Source of the DNA: SIRX01 sp965214475
Lineage (GTDB): Bacteria; Actinomycetota; Rubrobacteria; Rubrobacterales; Rubrobacteraceae
Length of the DNA stretch: 64,000 nt
Direction: 5' to 3'
Assembly (NCBI GenBank): GCA_965214475.1
Contig: OZ243953.1
Span: 744,001 to 808,000, forward strand
Shown here one piece after another: positions 50,996-59,877 of this stretch; position 1 is the first letter of the stretch, and each line of letters starts with the position of its first letter. The translations under genes and the position numbers were made by a program. The notes below the pieces were generated by a model. It searched no databases, had not been told where the DNA came from, and saw only the letters and a list, made by a program, of their open reading frames with translations.

Positions 50996-51063
50996 AATAT
51001 GACTTGGGTCACGGACGCCGTGCCGGATAAGTCGTTGGACAGTAGATTCAGAGGAGGGATGTT

Positions 51064-52257
51064 TTGCGGGTGATCCGGGTTCTTTTGATCGTCGCACTTT
51101 TTTCGGCCACTTTATTCGTTAGCGTGGCCTGCGGCGAGGAACCGCCACAGAACAACACACAAGGCGGCTCCTCAGCCGAGCAAAGCGGAGAAACCGGCGG
51201 CGGCACTACCGTCGAGGAGACGGAAGAAACCACCGGTGGCACTACTTCGGGTACCACTGGGGAAACTACGAACGGTACTACTGCAGAAACCACGGCGGAG
51301 ACTACCCAGGAAGCTCTCTCACCGGGCGAGGGCAATCTGGTGGTCTACTCCGGCCGCAGCGAGGAACTCGTCGGACCGATTATCGAGCAGTTCGAGGAAG
51401 AAGCCGGCGTCGACGTTCAGGTCCGCTACGGGGACACCTCCGAGCTTGCCTCGACCATCCTCGAAGAGGGTGAGAACAGCCCGGCGGACCTCTTTTTCGC
51501 CCAAGATCCCGGTGCCCTCGGTGCATTGTCCGAAGAAGGCAGGTTCCAGCAGTTGCCGGAGAACGTCTTGGACCGAGTGCCCGAGCGCTTTCGGTCTCCG
51601 GACGGTCTCTGGGTTGGCACTTCGGGACGGGCGCGGGTCGTGGCGTATAACACCGAGATGTTGAGCCGCAACGAGTTACCGGACTCTATCTTCGGTTTCA
51701 CCGATCCCGAGTGGCAGGGCCGTATAGGGTGGGCTCCCACGAACGGCTCTTTCCAGGCGTTCGTGACCGCACTGCGGGAGATCGAGGGCGAAGACCGGGC
51801 GCGGGCCTGGCTCGAAGGCATCCAGGCCAACGAACCGATCGAGTACCCGGACAACTCGACCGCCTTGCAGGGCGTGGCCTCCGGGGAGGTCGAGGTTGCG
51901 TTCGTCAATCACTATTATCTCTATCGGGCGCTGGAAGAGCAGGGCCAAGGCTTCGAAGCGCGCAACTACCACTTCGCGGGCACTGACCCCGGCAACCTGG
52001 TGATCGCCGCCGGGACCGGCATTCTGGACAGCGCGGAGAACCCGCAGGCGGCCAAGAGCTTTATCCGGTACATGCTCTCGGAAGAAGCCCAGCAGTTTTT
52101 CGCCGATGAAACCTTTGAGTATCCGATGATCGACGGTGTTCAGACCACCGAAGGTATAGAGCCGCTCTCCGAGATAGAGGCCCCGGACGTAAAACTCGGG
52201 AACCTGGACGATCTGCAGGGTACGATCGAGCTCCTGCAGGAGACGGGCGTGCTGTAA
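51064..52257 (+). CDS. fbpA: Iron(III) ABC transporter, substrate-binding lipoprotein
   Basis: 397 residues from a TTG at 51064, behind AGGAGGG. Signal peptide with lipobox VSVAC (about residues 19-23), then a low-complexity linker rich in Thr, Glu and Gly (about 24-90). The binding domain starts at LVVYSGRSEELVGPIIEQFEE; the tyrosine pair of FbpA-type iron sites is present in VNHYYLYRAL. It binds ferric iron at the cell surface and hands it to the permease. Separated from the permease by one base; probably controlled by a Fur-like site. Confidence 0.93.
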   Translation: MRVIRVLLIVALFSATLFVSVACGEEPPQNNTQGGSSAEQSGETGGGTTVEETEETTGGTTSGTTGETTNGTTAETTAETTQEALSPGEGNLVVYSGRSEELVGPIIEQFEEEAGVDVQVRYGDTSELASTILEEGENSPADLFFAQDPGALGALSEEGRFQQLPENVLDRVPERFRSPDGLWVGTSGRARVVAYNTEMLSRNELPDSIFGFTDPEWQGRIGWAPTNGSFQAFVTALREIEGEDRARAWLEGIQANEPIEYPDNSTALQGVASGEVEVAFVNHYYLYRALEEQGQGFEARNYHFAGTDPGNLVIAAGTGILDSAENPQAAKSFIRYMLSEEAQQFFADETFEYPMIDGVQTTEGIEPLSEIEAPDVKLGNLDDLQGTIELLQETGVL

Positions 52258-52258
52258 A

Positions 52259-53878
52259 GTGACGGCTTTCCCAACATCGGAGGCCGAGAAGCCGCAGACA
52301 GCGGGCAAGACGCGCAAGCGGCCTCCGGCCCTGATCTGGGTCCCGTCCGCGCTGGTCGCGACAATGATGCTCCTGCCGTTGGCTTACCTGGTGTTGCGCT
52401 CCCTGGAAGGCGGTCTTTCCAACGTTCTGGAAGTCCTGACGGACGCAGACACCTTCGCCACGCTGGGAAGAAGCGTGCTATTGGCCGCGCTGGTCACGGG
52501 CGTCTCGGTCCTGATCGCCGTTCCCCTCGCCTGGCTCACGGCCCGCACGGATCTTCCGGGGCGGCGTTCCTGGGCGATATTGGCGGCGCTGCCGCTCGTG
52601 ATCCCCTCCTACGTCGGAGGCTTCGTGCTGGTGAGCGTACTCGGTCCCCGAGGAATCTTGCAAGGTTCTCTGGAACCTTTCGGCGTCGAGCGTTTGCCGA
52701 GCATCTACGGGCTCTCCGGGGCGGCCCTGGCGCTCATCCTCTTCTCTTACCCATACGTTTTTCTGACGGTTCGCGGCGCTTTCCGGGGTATGGATCCGGC
52801 CCTCGAAGAAGCGGCCAAGAGCCTCGGAAGCGGAGTCTGGACGACATTCTTCCGGGTGACGCTACCGCAGCTCCGGCCGGCCATCGTCGCCGGGGCATTG
52901 CTCGTGGCGCTCTATACTTTGAGCGACTTCGGGGCGGTGTCGCTCTTGCACTATGACTCGTTTGCCCGGGAGATCTACCTCCAGTACCAGTCGGCCTTTG
53001 ACCGGACCCCCGCCGCCATACTGGCCCTGATGTTGGTGATCCTCACTGCCACGATACTCGCCCTGGAAGGCCGTACCCGCGGCAGGCTCCGCTACCACCG
53101 GAGCAGCGCCGGCTCCGCGCGGCGGGCCACACCAGTCGCGCTCGGGCGGTGGCGATGGCCGGCCCTGGCTTTCTGCGGCGGCGTTGTCTCACTGGCGCTC
53201 GTCGCCCCGGTCGGTATCTTGAGCTTCTGGCTCGTGCGGGGGGTCGCGGGCGGTGAGCCTTTGCGACTCGTATGGGGAGCGACTTTGAGCTCGATCTACG
53301 TCTCAGGGCTCGCCGCCGGGGCCGCGGCTCTCGCCGCCCTGCCGGTGGCGCTGCTCGCCGTTCGGTTTCGGGGCTCTGTCACGGGTGTTCTGGAGCGTTT
53401 AACGTATCTCGGGTACGCGCTGCCGGGGATCGTGCTGGCACTCGCGCTGGTCTTTTTCGGGGCCAATTACGCCCCGGCCCTGTATGGCACCCTCGGGGTC
53501 TTGATCCTGGCCTACGTCATACACTTTCTGCCGCAGGCGGTGGGCGCCACGCGAACGGCCTTGCTGCAGATAAACCCTAGCGTCGAAGAAGCGGCCCGCG
53601 GCCTCGGACGCAGTCCAGCAAACGTCTTGGCGAGCATCACCGCGCCACTAGCCCGCTCCGGCATCCTCGCCGGCGCCGCGCTGGTCTTTCTCACCACGAT
53701 GAAAGAACTGCCGGCGACGCTACTGCTAAGTCCCATCGGCTTCGACACCCTGGCGACCAGCATCTGGAGCGCCACCTCCGAAGCGTTCTTCGCCCGGGCG
53801 GCGGCCCCGGCGCTCATCTTGATCCTAGTCTCCGCCGTGCCAATGTACCTGCTCACGATCCGGGAGCGGGCCAAGTGA
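52259..53878 (+). CDS. fbpB: Iron(III) ABC transporter, fused permease
   Basis: 539 residues from a GTG, 12 membrane segments, two permease halves in one chain as in FbpB. Each half has an EAA loop for the ATPase: DPALEEAAKSLGSGVWTTF near residue 178 and NPSVEEAARGLGRSPANVL near 440. It forms the channel for ferric iron through the inner membrane. It overlaps the ATPase gene by four bases. Confidence 0.95.
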   Translation: MTAFPTSEAEKPQTAGKTRKRPPALIWVPSALVATMMLLPLAYLVLRSLEGGLSNVLEVLTDADTFATLGRSVLLAALVTGVSVLIAVPLAWLTARTDLPGRRSWAILAALPLVIPSYVGGFVLVSVLGPRGILQGSLEPFGVERLPSIYGLSGAALALILFSYPYVFLTVRGAFRGMDPALEEAAKSLGSGVWTTFFRVTLPQLRPAIVAGALLVALYTLSDFGAVSLLHYDSFAREIYLQYQSAFDRTPAAILALMLVILTATILALEGRTRGRLRYHRSSAGSARRATPVALGRWRWPALAFCGGVVSLALVAPVGILSFWLVRGVAGGEPLRLVWGATLSSIYVSGLAAGAAALAALPVALLAVRFRGSVTGVLERLTYLGYALPGIVLALALVFFGANYAPALYGTLGVLILAYVIHFLPQAVGATRTALLQINPSVEEAARGLGRSPANVLASITAPLARSGILAGAALVFLTTMKELPATLLLSPIGFDTLATSIWSATSEAFFARAAAPALILILVSAVPMYLLTIRERAK

Positions 53879-54915
53879 GCGGCAAGGCAATGGTCCGGCT
53901 CTCCGGCGTAAGCAAAAGCTACGACTCCGGCCCCAATTCCGTGGAAGCAGTGAGCAATGTAGACCTGGAACTCGAACCGGGCAAGATACTCGCCCTGCTC
54001 GGCCCTTCCGGCTGCGGGAAAACCACCACCCTGCGCCTCCTGGCCGGATTCGAGCATCCCGACACCGGGACGCTGGAGATCGGCGGCCGGGTAGTGTCCG
54101 GTGGCAAGACATTCGTACAACCCGAGAAAAGAAAAGTCGGCATGGTCTTTCAGGACTACGCCCTCTTCCCCCACCTGACCGTGGAACAGAACGTCGCCTA
54201 TGGCCTGCCGCGCGGCTCCAAACGCAAAGGCCGCGTGGCAGAGGTTCTCGGCCTCGCCCACCTGGACGGCCTCGAAAGCCGGATGCCCCACGAGCTTTCG
54301 GGCGGCCAGCAGCAGCGCGTCGCCCTCGCAAGAGCACTTGCCCCCGAACCCGCCATAGTGCTCCTCGACGAGCCTTTCAGCAACCTCGACGCCACTTTGA
54401 GGGCGCGGGTGCGGGCGGAGATGCGTGAGATCCTCAAGGGGGCGCAGGCCACCGCCATCTTCGTCACCCACGACCAGGAAGAAGCCTTGAGCATCTCGGA
54501 CGAAGTTGCCGTCATGATAAACGGCAGCATCCTCCAGAACGCCCCGCCGGAAGACCTCTACCTCTACCCCGCAACCCGCAAGGTGGCCGAGTTCGTCGGC
54601 GAGGCCAACTTCATCCCCGGATTAGCGAAGGATGGCCGGGTGCAGTGCATACTCGGGGACATACCAGCCCTGGAACCCATAGAAGACGGTGAGGTCGAGG
54701 TAATGCTTCGTCCTGAATCTTTACTGCTCCGGGCGCTGCCCGACGGGGAAGCCATCGTAACGGGCCGGGAGTTCTACGGTCACGACCAGCTAATACAGCT
54801 CCACTTAGACTCCGGCGAAACCTTCTATTCCCGCTCGGTCGGGCGTCAGAGCTTCGACACCGGCGAACGAGTCTCTTTAGGAGTCTGGGGACCGGTAGTC
54901 GCTTTCTCCAATTAG
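53875..54915 (+). CDS. fbpC: Iron(III) ABC transporter, ATP-binding protein
   Basis: 346 residues from GTG 53875. Walker A GPSGCGKTTTLR (about 43-54), signature LSGGQQQRVALARAL, Walker B IVLLDEPFSNLD, and H-loop IFVTHDQEEAL, followed by a C-terminal TOBE-like regulatory domain (from about residue 240) as in FbpC/PotA-type ATPases. It powers the iron importer. The four-base overlap with the permease shows coupling. Confidence 0.95.
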   Translation: MSGKAMVRLSGVSKSYDSGPNSVEAVSNVDLELEPGKILALLGPSGCGKTTTLRLLAGFEHPDTGTLEIGGRVVSGGKTFVQPEKRKVGMVFQDYALFPHLTVEQNVAYGLPRGSKRKGRVAEVLGLAHLDGLESRMPHELSGGQQQRVALARALAPEPAIVLLDEPFSNLDATLRARVRAEMREILKGAQATAIFVTHDQEEALSISDEVAVMINGSILQNAPPEDLYLYPATRKVAEFVGEANFIPGLAKDGRVQCILGDIPALEPIEDGEVEVMLRPESLLLRALPDGEAIVTGREFYGHDQLIQLHLDSGETFYSRSVGRQSFDTGERVSLGVWGPVVAFSN

Positions 54916-54979
54916 ACTCGATAGCGAAGTCCGTACTAGACTACAGGTGCCGCAAGTACTGTACCCCTGAAGGAGAGCG

Positions 54980-55306
54980 ATGGGACCTTCTCGTTCTGGC
55001 GGAAAGCTAAGAGCTATAGGCAAACGAGTAAAGCAAGAGCTACTGGACGACCCACAACCAATTGCCGGAAGAGATACTTTGGTTATAGGATTCGTCTTTG
55101 GGCTGGCTTGGCTCTCTTTACTCTACTTCCGCCCCGACTATCCCTGGTTGAATGGAAAATTTTTGATCGGGACGATATGTTTCGTATGCTGGGGCGTGGC
55201 GGATATGTTGCCTCGTAGCTTGCGCAGTATGGCCGCGGTTCTCCGCGGTGCGGTATTGATCTTTCTGCTTGGTCTGGGAATCTGGATTGTGATCGACTCT
55301 ATCTAA
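54980..55306 (+). CDS. Small membrane protein, unknown
   Basis: 108 residues from an ATG behind GAAGGAGAGCG. A basic N terminus (RSGGKLRAIGKRVKQELLDD) is followed by three hydrophobic segments (LVIGFVFGLAWLSLLYF, FLIGTICFVCWGVADML and VLRGAVLIFLLGLGIWIVI). No family recognised. It follows the iron transporter by 64 bases on the same strand; whether it belongs to that unit is unclear. Confidence 0.75.
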   Translation: MGPSRSGGKLRAIGKRVKQELLDDPQPIAGRDTLVIGFVFGLAWLSLLYFRPDYPWLNGKFLIGTICFVCWGVADMLPRSLRSMAAVLRGAVLIFLLGLGIWIVIDSI

Positions 55307-55416
55307 TAATCCTACTTTTGCCCAAAGGGCACGTTGGCATTCCTAGAAATTCCACAAGGCACTGATTCCAGCATCCAGCTAAAATACCTCCAAGTAACGC
55401 AAAAAGGGGAGACTGC

Positions 55417-56175
55417 ATGAAGGCTTACGGGTTGGACATTGGAGGATCGGGGATAAAGGGCGCGCCCATTGACCTCGACACGGGCGAGCTTACTGAGGAA
55501 CGGGTGAGGATCAAGACGCCACAACCCGCAACCCCCGAGGCCATAGTAGAAACGGCTGCGGAGGTGATCACCCAGTCCGGTTGGGACGGCCCGGTAGGAT
55601 GTGGTTTCCCGGCGGTCATCAAGGGTGGGGTGGCACGCACCGCCGCCAATATCGAAGAGGCGGCCATCGGCTTCGACTTCCAACAGAACCTCGAAAAAGA
55701 GTCGGGAAACTCCGTTCGGCTGGTCAACGACGCCGACGCGGCAGGCCTCGCCGAGATGCGTTGGGGCGCCGGTCGTGAAGTCGAGGGCGTGGTGCTGATG
55801 CTCACCCTGGGAACCGGCATAGGCACGGCGCTCTTTGTCGGGGGCCAGCTAGTACCCAACACCGAGCTGGGCCATATAGAGCTCCACGGCGGAGATGCCG
55901 AGCATTACGCGGCAGATTCGACCCGGAAGCGGGACGATCTGAAATGGAAGGAGTACGCCGGACGGCTGGATGAATACATAACAACCATAGAAAACCTGTT
56001 GTGGCCGGACCTGATCGTGGTCGGCGGCGGCATCAGCAAAAAGTCCGAGAAGTTCCTCCCACACCTGACAGCCCGCACCGAGATAGTACCGGCACAGATG
56101 TTCAACCAGGCTGGCATCGCCGGGGCCGCACTCGCCGGCACCCCCGAAGCGTCACCCGTCTCCCAAGAAGACTAA
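55417..56175 (+). CDS. ppgK: Polyphosphate glucokinase
   Basis: 252 residues, ROK family. LDIGGSGIKGAPID is the phosphate-binding opening; VNDADAAGLAEMRWGAG holds the catalytic Asp, and LTLGTGIGTALF and NTELGHIELHGG complete the glucose site. Length and motif spacing match actinobacterial PpgK, which phosphorylates glucose with polyphosphate or ATP. A good GGGGAGA site precedes the ATG. Confidence 0.94.
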   Translation: MKAYGLDIGGSGIKGAPIDLDTGELTEERVRIKTPQPATPEAIVETAAEVITQSGWDGPVGCGFPAVIKGGVARTAANIEEAAIGFDFQQNLEKESGNSVRLVNDADAAGLAEMRWGAGREVEGVVLMLTLGTGIGTALFVGGQLVPNTELGHIELHGGDAEHYAADSTRKRDDLKWKEYAGRLDEYITTIENLLWPDLIVVGGGISKKSEKFLPHLTARTEIVPAQMFNQAGIAGAALAGTPEASPVSQED

Positions 56176-56310
56176 CAACCAACTCGACTCAAGCCGAACA
56201 ACGCAAAACCCCCAGAAACCCGCGTAGCTAAATTCAAGCACCGGCATCCCATGGCCGCTCTGCTTCCGGATCACCCGCCCCCTTGTTTCTACGCTACTCA
56301 ACTAATTTAA

Positions 56311-56357
56311 TTGACAAAAGCAAACATATTATGGACAATAGCAATTTATAAGGAGGT
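56311..56357 (+). promoter_or_regulatory. Promoter, direct repeats and ribosome site of the MarR-GNAT gene
   Basis: -35 TTGACA (56311-56316), 17-base spacer, -10 GACAAT (56334-56339). The two elements lie in near-identical repeats GACAAAAGCAAA (56313-56324) and GACAATAGCAAT (56334-56345), 21 bases or two helix turns apart, a likely self-regulation site. The ribosome site AAGGAGGT (56350-56357) is perfect. Confidence 0.6.
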
Positions 56358-56365
56358 AACTGGTC

Positions 56366-57292
56366 ATGAAAGATGAGATAAAAGCGAATGTAGATGCAGT
56401 AAGGCGGTTCAACCGCTTTTTTACTCGTCGGGTTGGTGTTTTGCGCGAGGGTTTGTTACGCAGTCCCTACTCACTCGCGGAGGCTCGTATTTTATTCGAG
56501 GTTGCACACCGCGAAGATCCAACAGCCTCTGACTTGTCCCGGGAGTTGGGTTTGGACCCGGGTTACCTAAGCCGCATACTGGGAAATTTGGGGCGGCAAG
56601 GGCTCGTTGAGAAGATTCGTTCGGAGACCGACGGTCGTCAACGGCTTCTCGAATTGACCTCTTCCGGAAGGGAGGCTTTCTCTCTGCTGGACAGACGCTC
56701 GCGCGAGGAAGTAAAGGACATGATCGACAAACTATCCGAGGGGGATCAACAGCGCCTGCTCGACGCCATGCGAACCATCGAAGTCATTCTCGGTGGGGAC
56801 TCGAAGTTCTCGGAGCCTTTTCTGTTGCGTCAGCACGAGCCGGGCGACATGGGTTGGATCGTCCACCGGCACGGCGTCCTCTACGCTCGAGAATACGGCT
56901 GGGATGAGCGTTTCGAAGCCCTGGTAGCCCGGATAACGGCCGACTTCATCGACGACTACGATCCGGCAAGCGAGCGTTGTTGGATAGCGGAAATGGGTGG
57001 TGAGATCGTTGGCTGCGTATTTCTGGTGAAAGCAGACAACGAGACCGCCAAGCTAAGGCTATTGCTGGTCGAGCCCCGAGCACGGGGTTTGGGGTTAGGG
57101 AATAGGCTCGTCGAAGAGTGTATCCGCCTCGCCAGGAACCGAGGCTACACAAAGATTGCGCTCTGGACCAACAGCGTCCTCAATGCCGCGCGCAACATCT
57201 ACGAAGAGCAGGGCTTCGAATTGGTTGAGGAAGAAGAGCATCACAGCTTCAGCAAGAATCTTACCGGGCAGAACTGGGAGCTCGTCCTCTAG
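56366..57292 (+). CDS. MarR-GNAT fusion: regulator with acetyltransferase domain
   Basis: 308 residues. Residues 1-145 are a MarR winged helix (DPTASDLSRELGLDPGYLSRIL, with wing RSETDGRQRLLELTSSG). Residues 155-308 are a GNAT domain with the acetyl-CoA loop RARGLGLGNRLVEECIRLAR and the C-terminal NAARNIYEEQGFELVEEEEH. Such fusions are common in actinobacteria; the acetylated substrate, drug or protein, is unknown. Its stop touches the stop of the convergent folE gene. Confidence 0.94.
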   Translation: MKDEIKANVDAVRRFNRFFTRRVGVLREGLLRSPYSLAEARILFEVAHREDPTASDLSRELGLDPGYLSRILGNLGRQGLVEKIRSETDGRQRLLELTSSGREAFSLLDRRSREEVKDMIDKLSEGDQQRLLDAMRTIEVILGGDSKFSEPFLLRQHEPGDMGWIVHRHGVLYAREYGWDERFEALVARITADFIDDYDPASERCWIAEMGGEIVGCVFLVKADNETAKLRLLLVEPRARGLGLGNRLVEECIRLARNRGYTKIALWTNSVLNAARNIYEEQGFELVEEEEHHSFSKNLTGQNWELVL

Positions 57293-57892
57293 CTAACGGC
57301 CCGGGTTTCCGCGGTGGATCAAGCCCAACACTTCTGAGCGGCGCGAGTCGTCTTCCTCGAATACGCCGCGGGCCGCCGACGTAACGGTGATGCTGCCAGG
57401 CTTCTGAACGCCCCGCATGGTCATACACGAGTGATCCGCCTCGATCACTACCAAAGAACCTTTGGAACCCAGGCTTTCGTACATCGCGTCCGCGATCTGG
57501 GCCGTCAGCCGCTCCTGTAGTTGGGGCCTACGGGCGTACCCTTCCACCACCCGCGCCAGCTTGGACAACCCCACGACCCGACCCTTCGGCATATATGCCA
57601 GATGGACTTTTCCAATAAATGGAAGAAGATGATGTTCGCACATACTCGCCAGGTAAATGTCTCGGACGATGACGACGTTGCCGTAGTCTTCGGCAAAGCC
57701 GATCTCCAGGTGATATGTAGGATCTTCACCAAGGCCGGAGAAGAGATATTCGTAGGCGTCGGCCACCCGTTGAGGTGTTCCCAGAACCCCTTCGCGTTCA
57801 GGGTTTTCACCTATGGCGGCAAGAATCTCCTGTACGGCTTTTTCGATGCGAGGCTTGTCTACGGTGCGCTTCTCCGGCAGCGTCTCAGACAT
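57293..57892 (-). CDS. folE: GTP cyclohydrolase I
   Basis: 199 residues. Zinc and catalytic residues are in ASMCEHHLLPFIGKVH and EADHSCMTMRGVQKPGS; the substrate segment GRVVGLSKLARVVEGYARRPQLQERLT is complete. It makes 7,8-dihydroneopterin triphosphate, the first step of folate synthesis. The start overlaps the HAD hydrolase stop by eight bases, so the two are coupled. No other folate genes lie in the window. Confidence 0.97.
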   Translation of the reverse strand: MSETLPEKRTVDKPRIEKAVQEILAAIGENPEREGVLGTPQRVADAYEYLFSGLGEDPTYHLEIGFAEDYGNVVIVRDIYLASMCEHHLLPFIGKVHLAYMPKGRVVGLSKLARVVEGYARRPQLQERLTAQIADAMYESLGSKGSLVVIEADHSCMTMRGVQKPGSITVTSAARGVFEEDDSRRSEVLGLIHRGNPGR

Positions 57893-58586
57893 CTTTCAGT
57901 GCTCCGATCCACTCTGGAAGGCCGGAAAGGTCCGGCATCACGGCGACCGCCTCGGGGGCTTCTTCGCCGCTCCGGTTTATGAAGACCGCATCCAAACCAG
58001 CAGCCGCTGCCCCCTCGACATCGGAGACGGGATCATTGCCAACGTGTACCACCTTCTCGCGACGCGCCCCGCTCATGCGTAGCGCTTCTTCGAAAATGCC
58101 GGGCTCAGGCTTCTCTACGCCGACGACCGCCGAGGCCACTATCCCGTCGAAGTAGTGAGTCCAACCCAGATCTTCTAGCACACTTTCTAGCTGTACATCC
58201 CAATTGGAGACTACGTAGAGCGCATATCCCAGCTCACGAAGTTCTCCCAACACCCGTTCGGACTCCGGGTAAGGATTGAAAAAGATACGGCGTTCGGATA
58301 CGTCGCTTAGTACTTCCGGTGGTACATCTAGCTCCAGAGCCTGAGCCGTGCGCCGCTGATTCCGGCGCTTGAAGCCCTCCAGTTCTTCCGCGGTGGGATA
58401 ATTTATGTTCTGCTGAATATGATCCTGCATCCCCTCCCAAACCGGTTTGACGGCATTCTCGGCCCTCAGGGGACCGTTCGTGGAGTAGATTGCCAGGTCT
58501 TGCACATACCCTTCAATGTCCACGTCCACCCACAGAAGAGTCTTATCCACGTCCAGAAAAACCGTATTGTAATGCGCGTTTGCCAA
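57885..58586 (-). CDS. HAD-superfamily hydrolase
   Basis: 233 residues. Motif I FLDVDKTLL (DxDxT, residues 10-18) and motif IV HVGNDPVSDVEGAAAAGLDAV are intact; VVSNWD is motif II. The cap is helical (C1 type), as in phosphoglycolate phosphatase or haloacid dehalogenase relatives. The overlap with folE raises the possibility of a dihydroneopterin-phosphate dephosphorylation, which in other bacteria is done by unrelated phosphatases; this is only a guess from context. Confidence 0.9.
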   Translation of the reverse strand: MANAHYNTVFLDVDKTLLWVDVDIEGYVQDLAIYSTNGPLRAENAVKPVWEGMQDHIQQNINYPTAEELEGFKRRNQRRTAQALELDVPPEVLSDVSERRIFFNPYPESERVLGELRELGYALYVVSNWDVQLESVLEDLGWTHYFDGIVASAVVGVEKPEPGIFEEALRMSGARREKVVHVGNDPVSDVEGAAAAGLDAVFINRSGEEAPEAVAVMPDLSGLPEWIGALKDV

Positions 58587-58690
58587 CGTTGATGCCTCTT
58601 CGTAATAGATAGTTACTAACGTACGGAGTATAAACCTCTGGACGACATGATACTGACAGCCCGGAGTTGATGTATCTCCCTTGCCCTCGT

Positions 58691-59791
58691 CTAACCTTCC
58701 AGATCGAAGTCCACAAACTTGCCGTTCTTTTGGAGAAGCTCGCAGTCGGCGTGGATCTCACCTTCGTGCAAGTCGCAGATGAGGTCCCAGTGAACGCTGG
58801 AGTCGTTTTTACCGCCGGTCTCCTCGTAGGACTTACCGACCGCCAGGTGAACCGTGCCGCCGAGTTTTTCGTCGAAGAGGATGTTCTTTGTGGGACGGGG
58901 AATACCGTAGTTCGTGCCGATTCCTAGCTCACCCAGGTAGCGGGCGCCCTCGTCGGCGTCGAGCATGGAGATCAGGTAATCCTCACCCTTCTCCGCCGTC
59001 GCTTCCACGACTTTTCCCTCCTCGAAGCGGAAACGCACCCCGGAAACTTCCCGCCCGGCAACCGCAGACGGAACACCGAAATAGACCGTGCCGTTCACCG
59101 AGTCCTCAACCGGGCCGGTGAACACCTCGCCGCACGGCATGTTCTTCTTACCGGCGGAGTTCACGAAAGTGCGGCCCTCCACGGAGAGCGTAAGGTCGGT
59201 CTCGGGACCGGAGATCCGGATCTCTTTCGCTTGCTCCAGCCGGTCTTTGAGCTTCGCCTGCTCATCGGACTTCTGCTGCCAGAATCGCGCCGGGTCATCT
59301 TTGTCCAGCGCCATTGCGGAAAAGACAAAGTCTTCGTACTCTTCCAGGCCCATGTCCGACTCCTGGGCGAGCGCCTCGGTCGGAAAGAGCGTCAAGACCC
59401 ACCGGTCCTTCTTCATAACTATCTCCCGGAGTTGCTGGTCTCGCTTGCCCAGGGCTTGCTGTTTGGACGGGTCCACGCTCGCCAGGGCGCGGGTGTTAGT
59501 CGGGGCCATTATGGAGATGAAAGCATCAGCCTGTTCGTAGATTGCTTGTGTTACAGGCGGTGTCTTCTCGTAATGTTGGTCCTGGGCGTGCTCGAAGAAA
59601 AGCTCTTGCATCCCCGGTAGCCCGACCAGCGGGACTGGGGTGGCGCCCGCCCGCAGAAGGCGGGCGTAGATAGCTTTGATCAGGGGCTCCGCCGCCGTCC
59701 CGCCAGAGAGCACGACCTGATCCCCCTCCCCCGCCTCGATCGAATAGTCCACCAAAACCCGCGCCAACCCGCCGAGCCGTTCATCCCTCAT
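58691..59791 (-). CDS. M29-family aminopeptidase
   Basis: 366 residues, the usual length of thermophilic aminopeptidase AmpS/AmpT. Metal ligands occur in NMPCGEVFTGP, LGELGIGTN, VHLAVGKSYEETGG and SSVHWDLICDL. The N-terminal domain (MRDERLGGLARVLVDYSIE) and the segment FISIMAPTNTRAL are typical. It removes N-terminal residues from peptides in the cytoplasm. It stands alone between the HAD and dehalogenase-like genes. Confidence 0.94.
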   Translation of the reverse strand: MRDERLGGLARVLVDYSIEAGEGDQVVLSGGTAAEPLIKAIYARLLRAGATPVPLVGLPGMQELFFEHAQDQHYEKTPPVTQAIYEQADAFISIMAPTNTRALASVDPSKQQALGKRDQQLREIVMKKDRWVLTLFPTEALAQESDMGLEEYEDFVFSAMALDKDDPARFWQQKSDEQAKLKDRLEQAKEIRISGPETDLTLSVEGRTFVNSAGKKNMPCGEVFTGPVEDSVNGTVYFGVPSAVAGREVSGVRFRFEEGKVVEATAEKGEDYLISMLDADEGARYLGELGIGTNYGIPRPTKNILFDEKLGGTVHLAVGKSYEETGGKNDSSVHWDLICDLHEGEIHADCELLQKNGKFVDFDLEG

Positions 59792-59877
59792 AAGCCGCTC
59801 CCTCTAGTAATAAAATTTAGGTCTGGAAACAGCTTAACATCCGCTTCTTGTGACGGTCAGACAAACTACTGTTTCGC

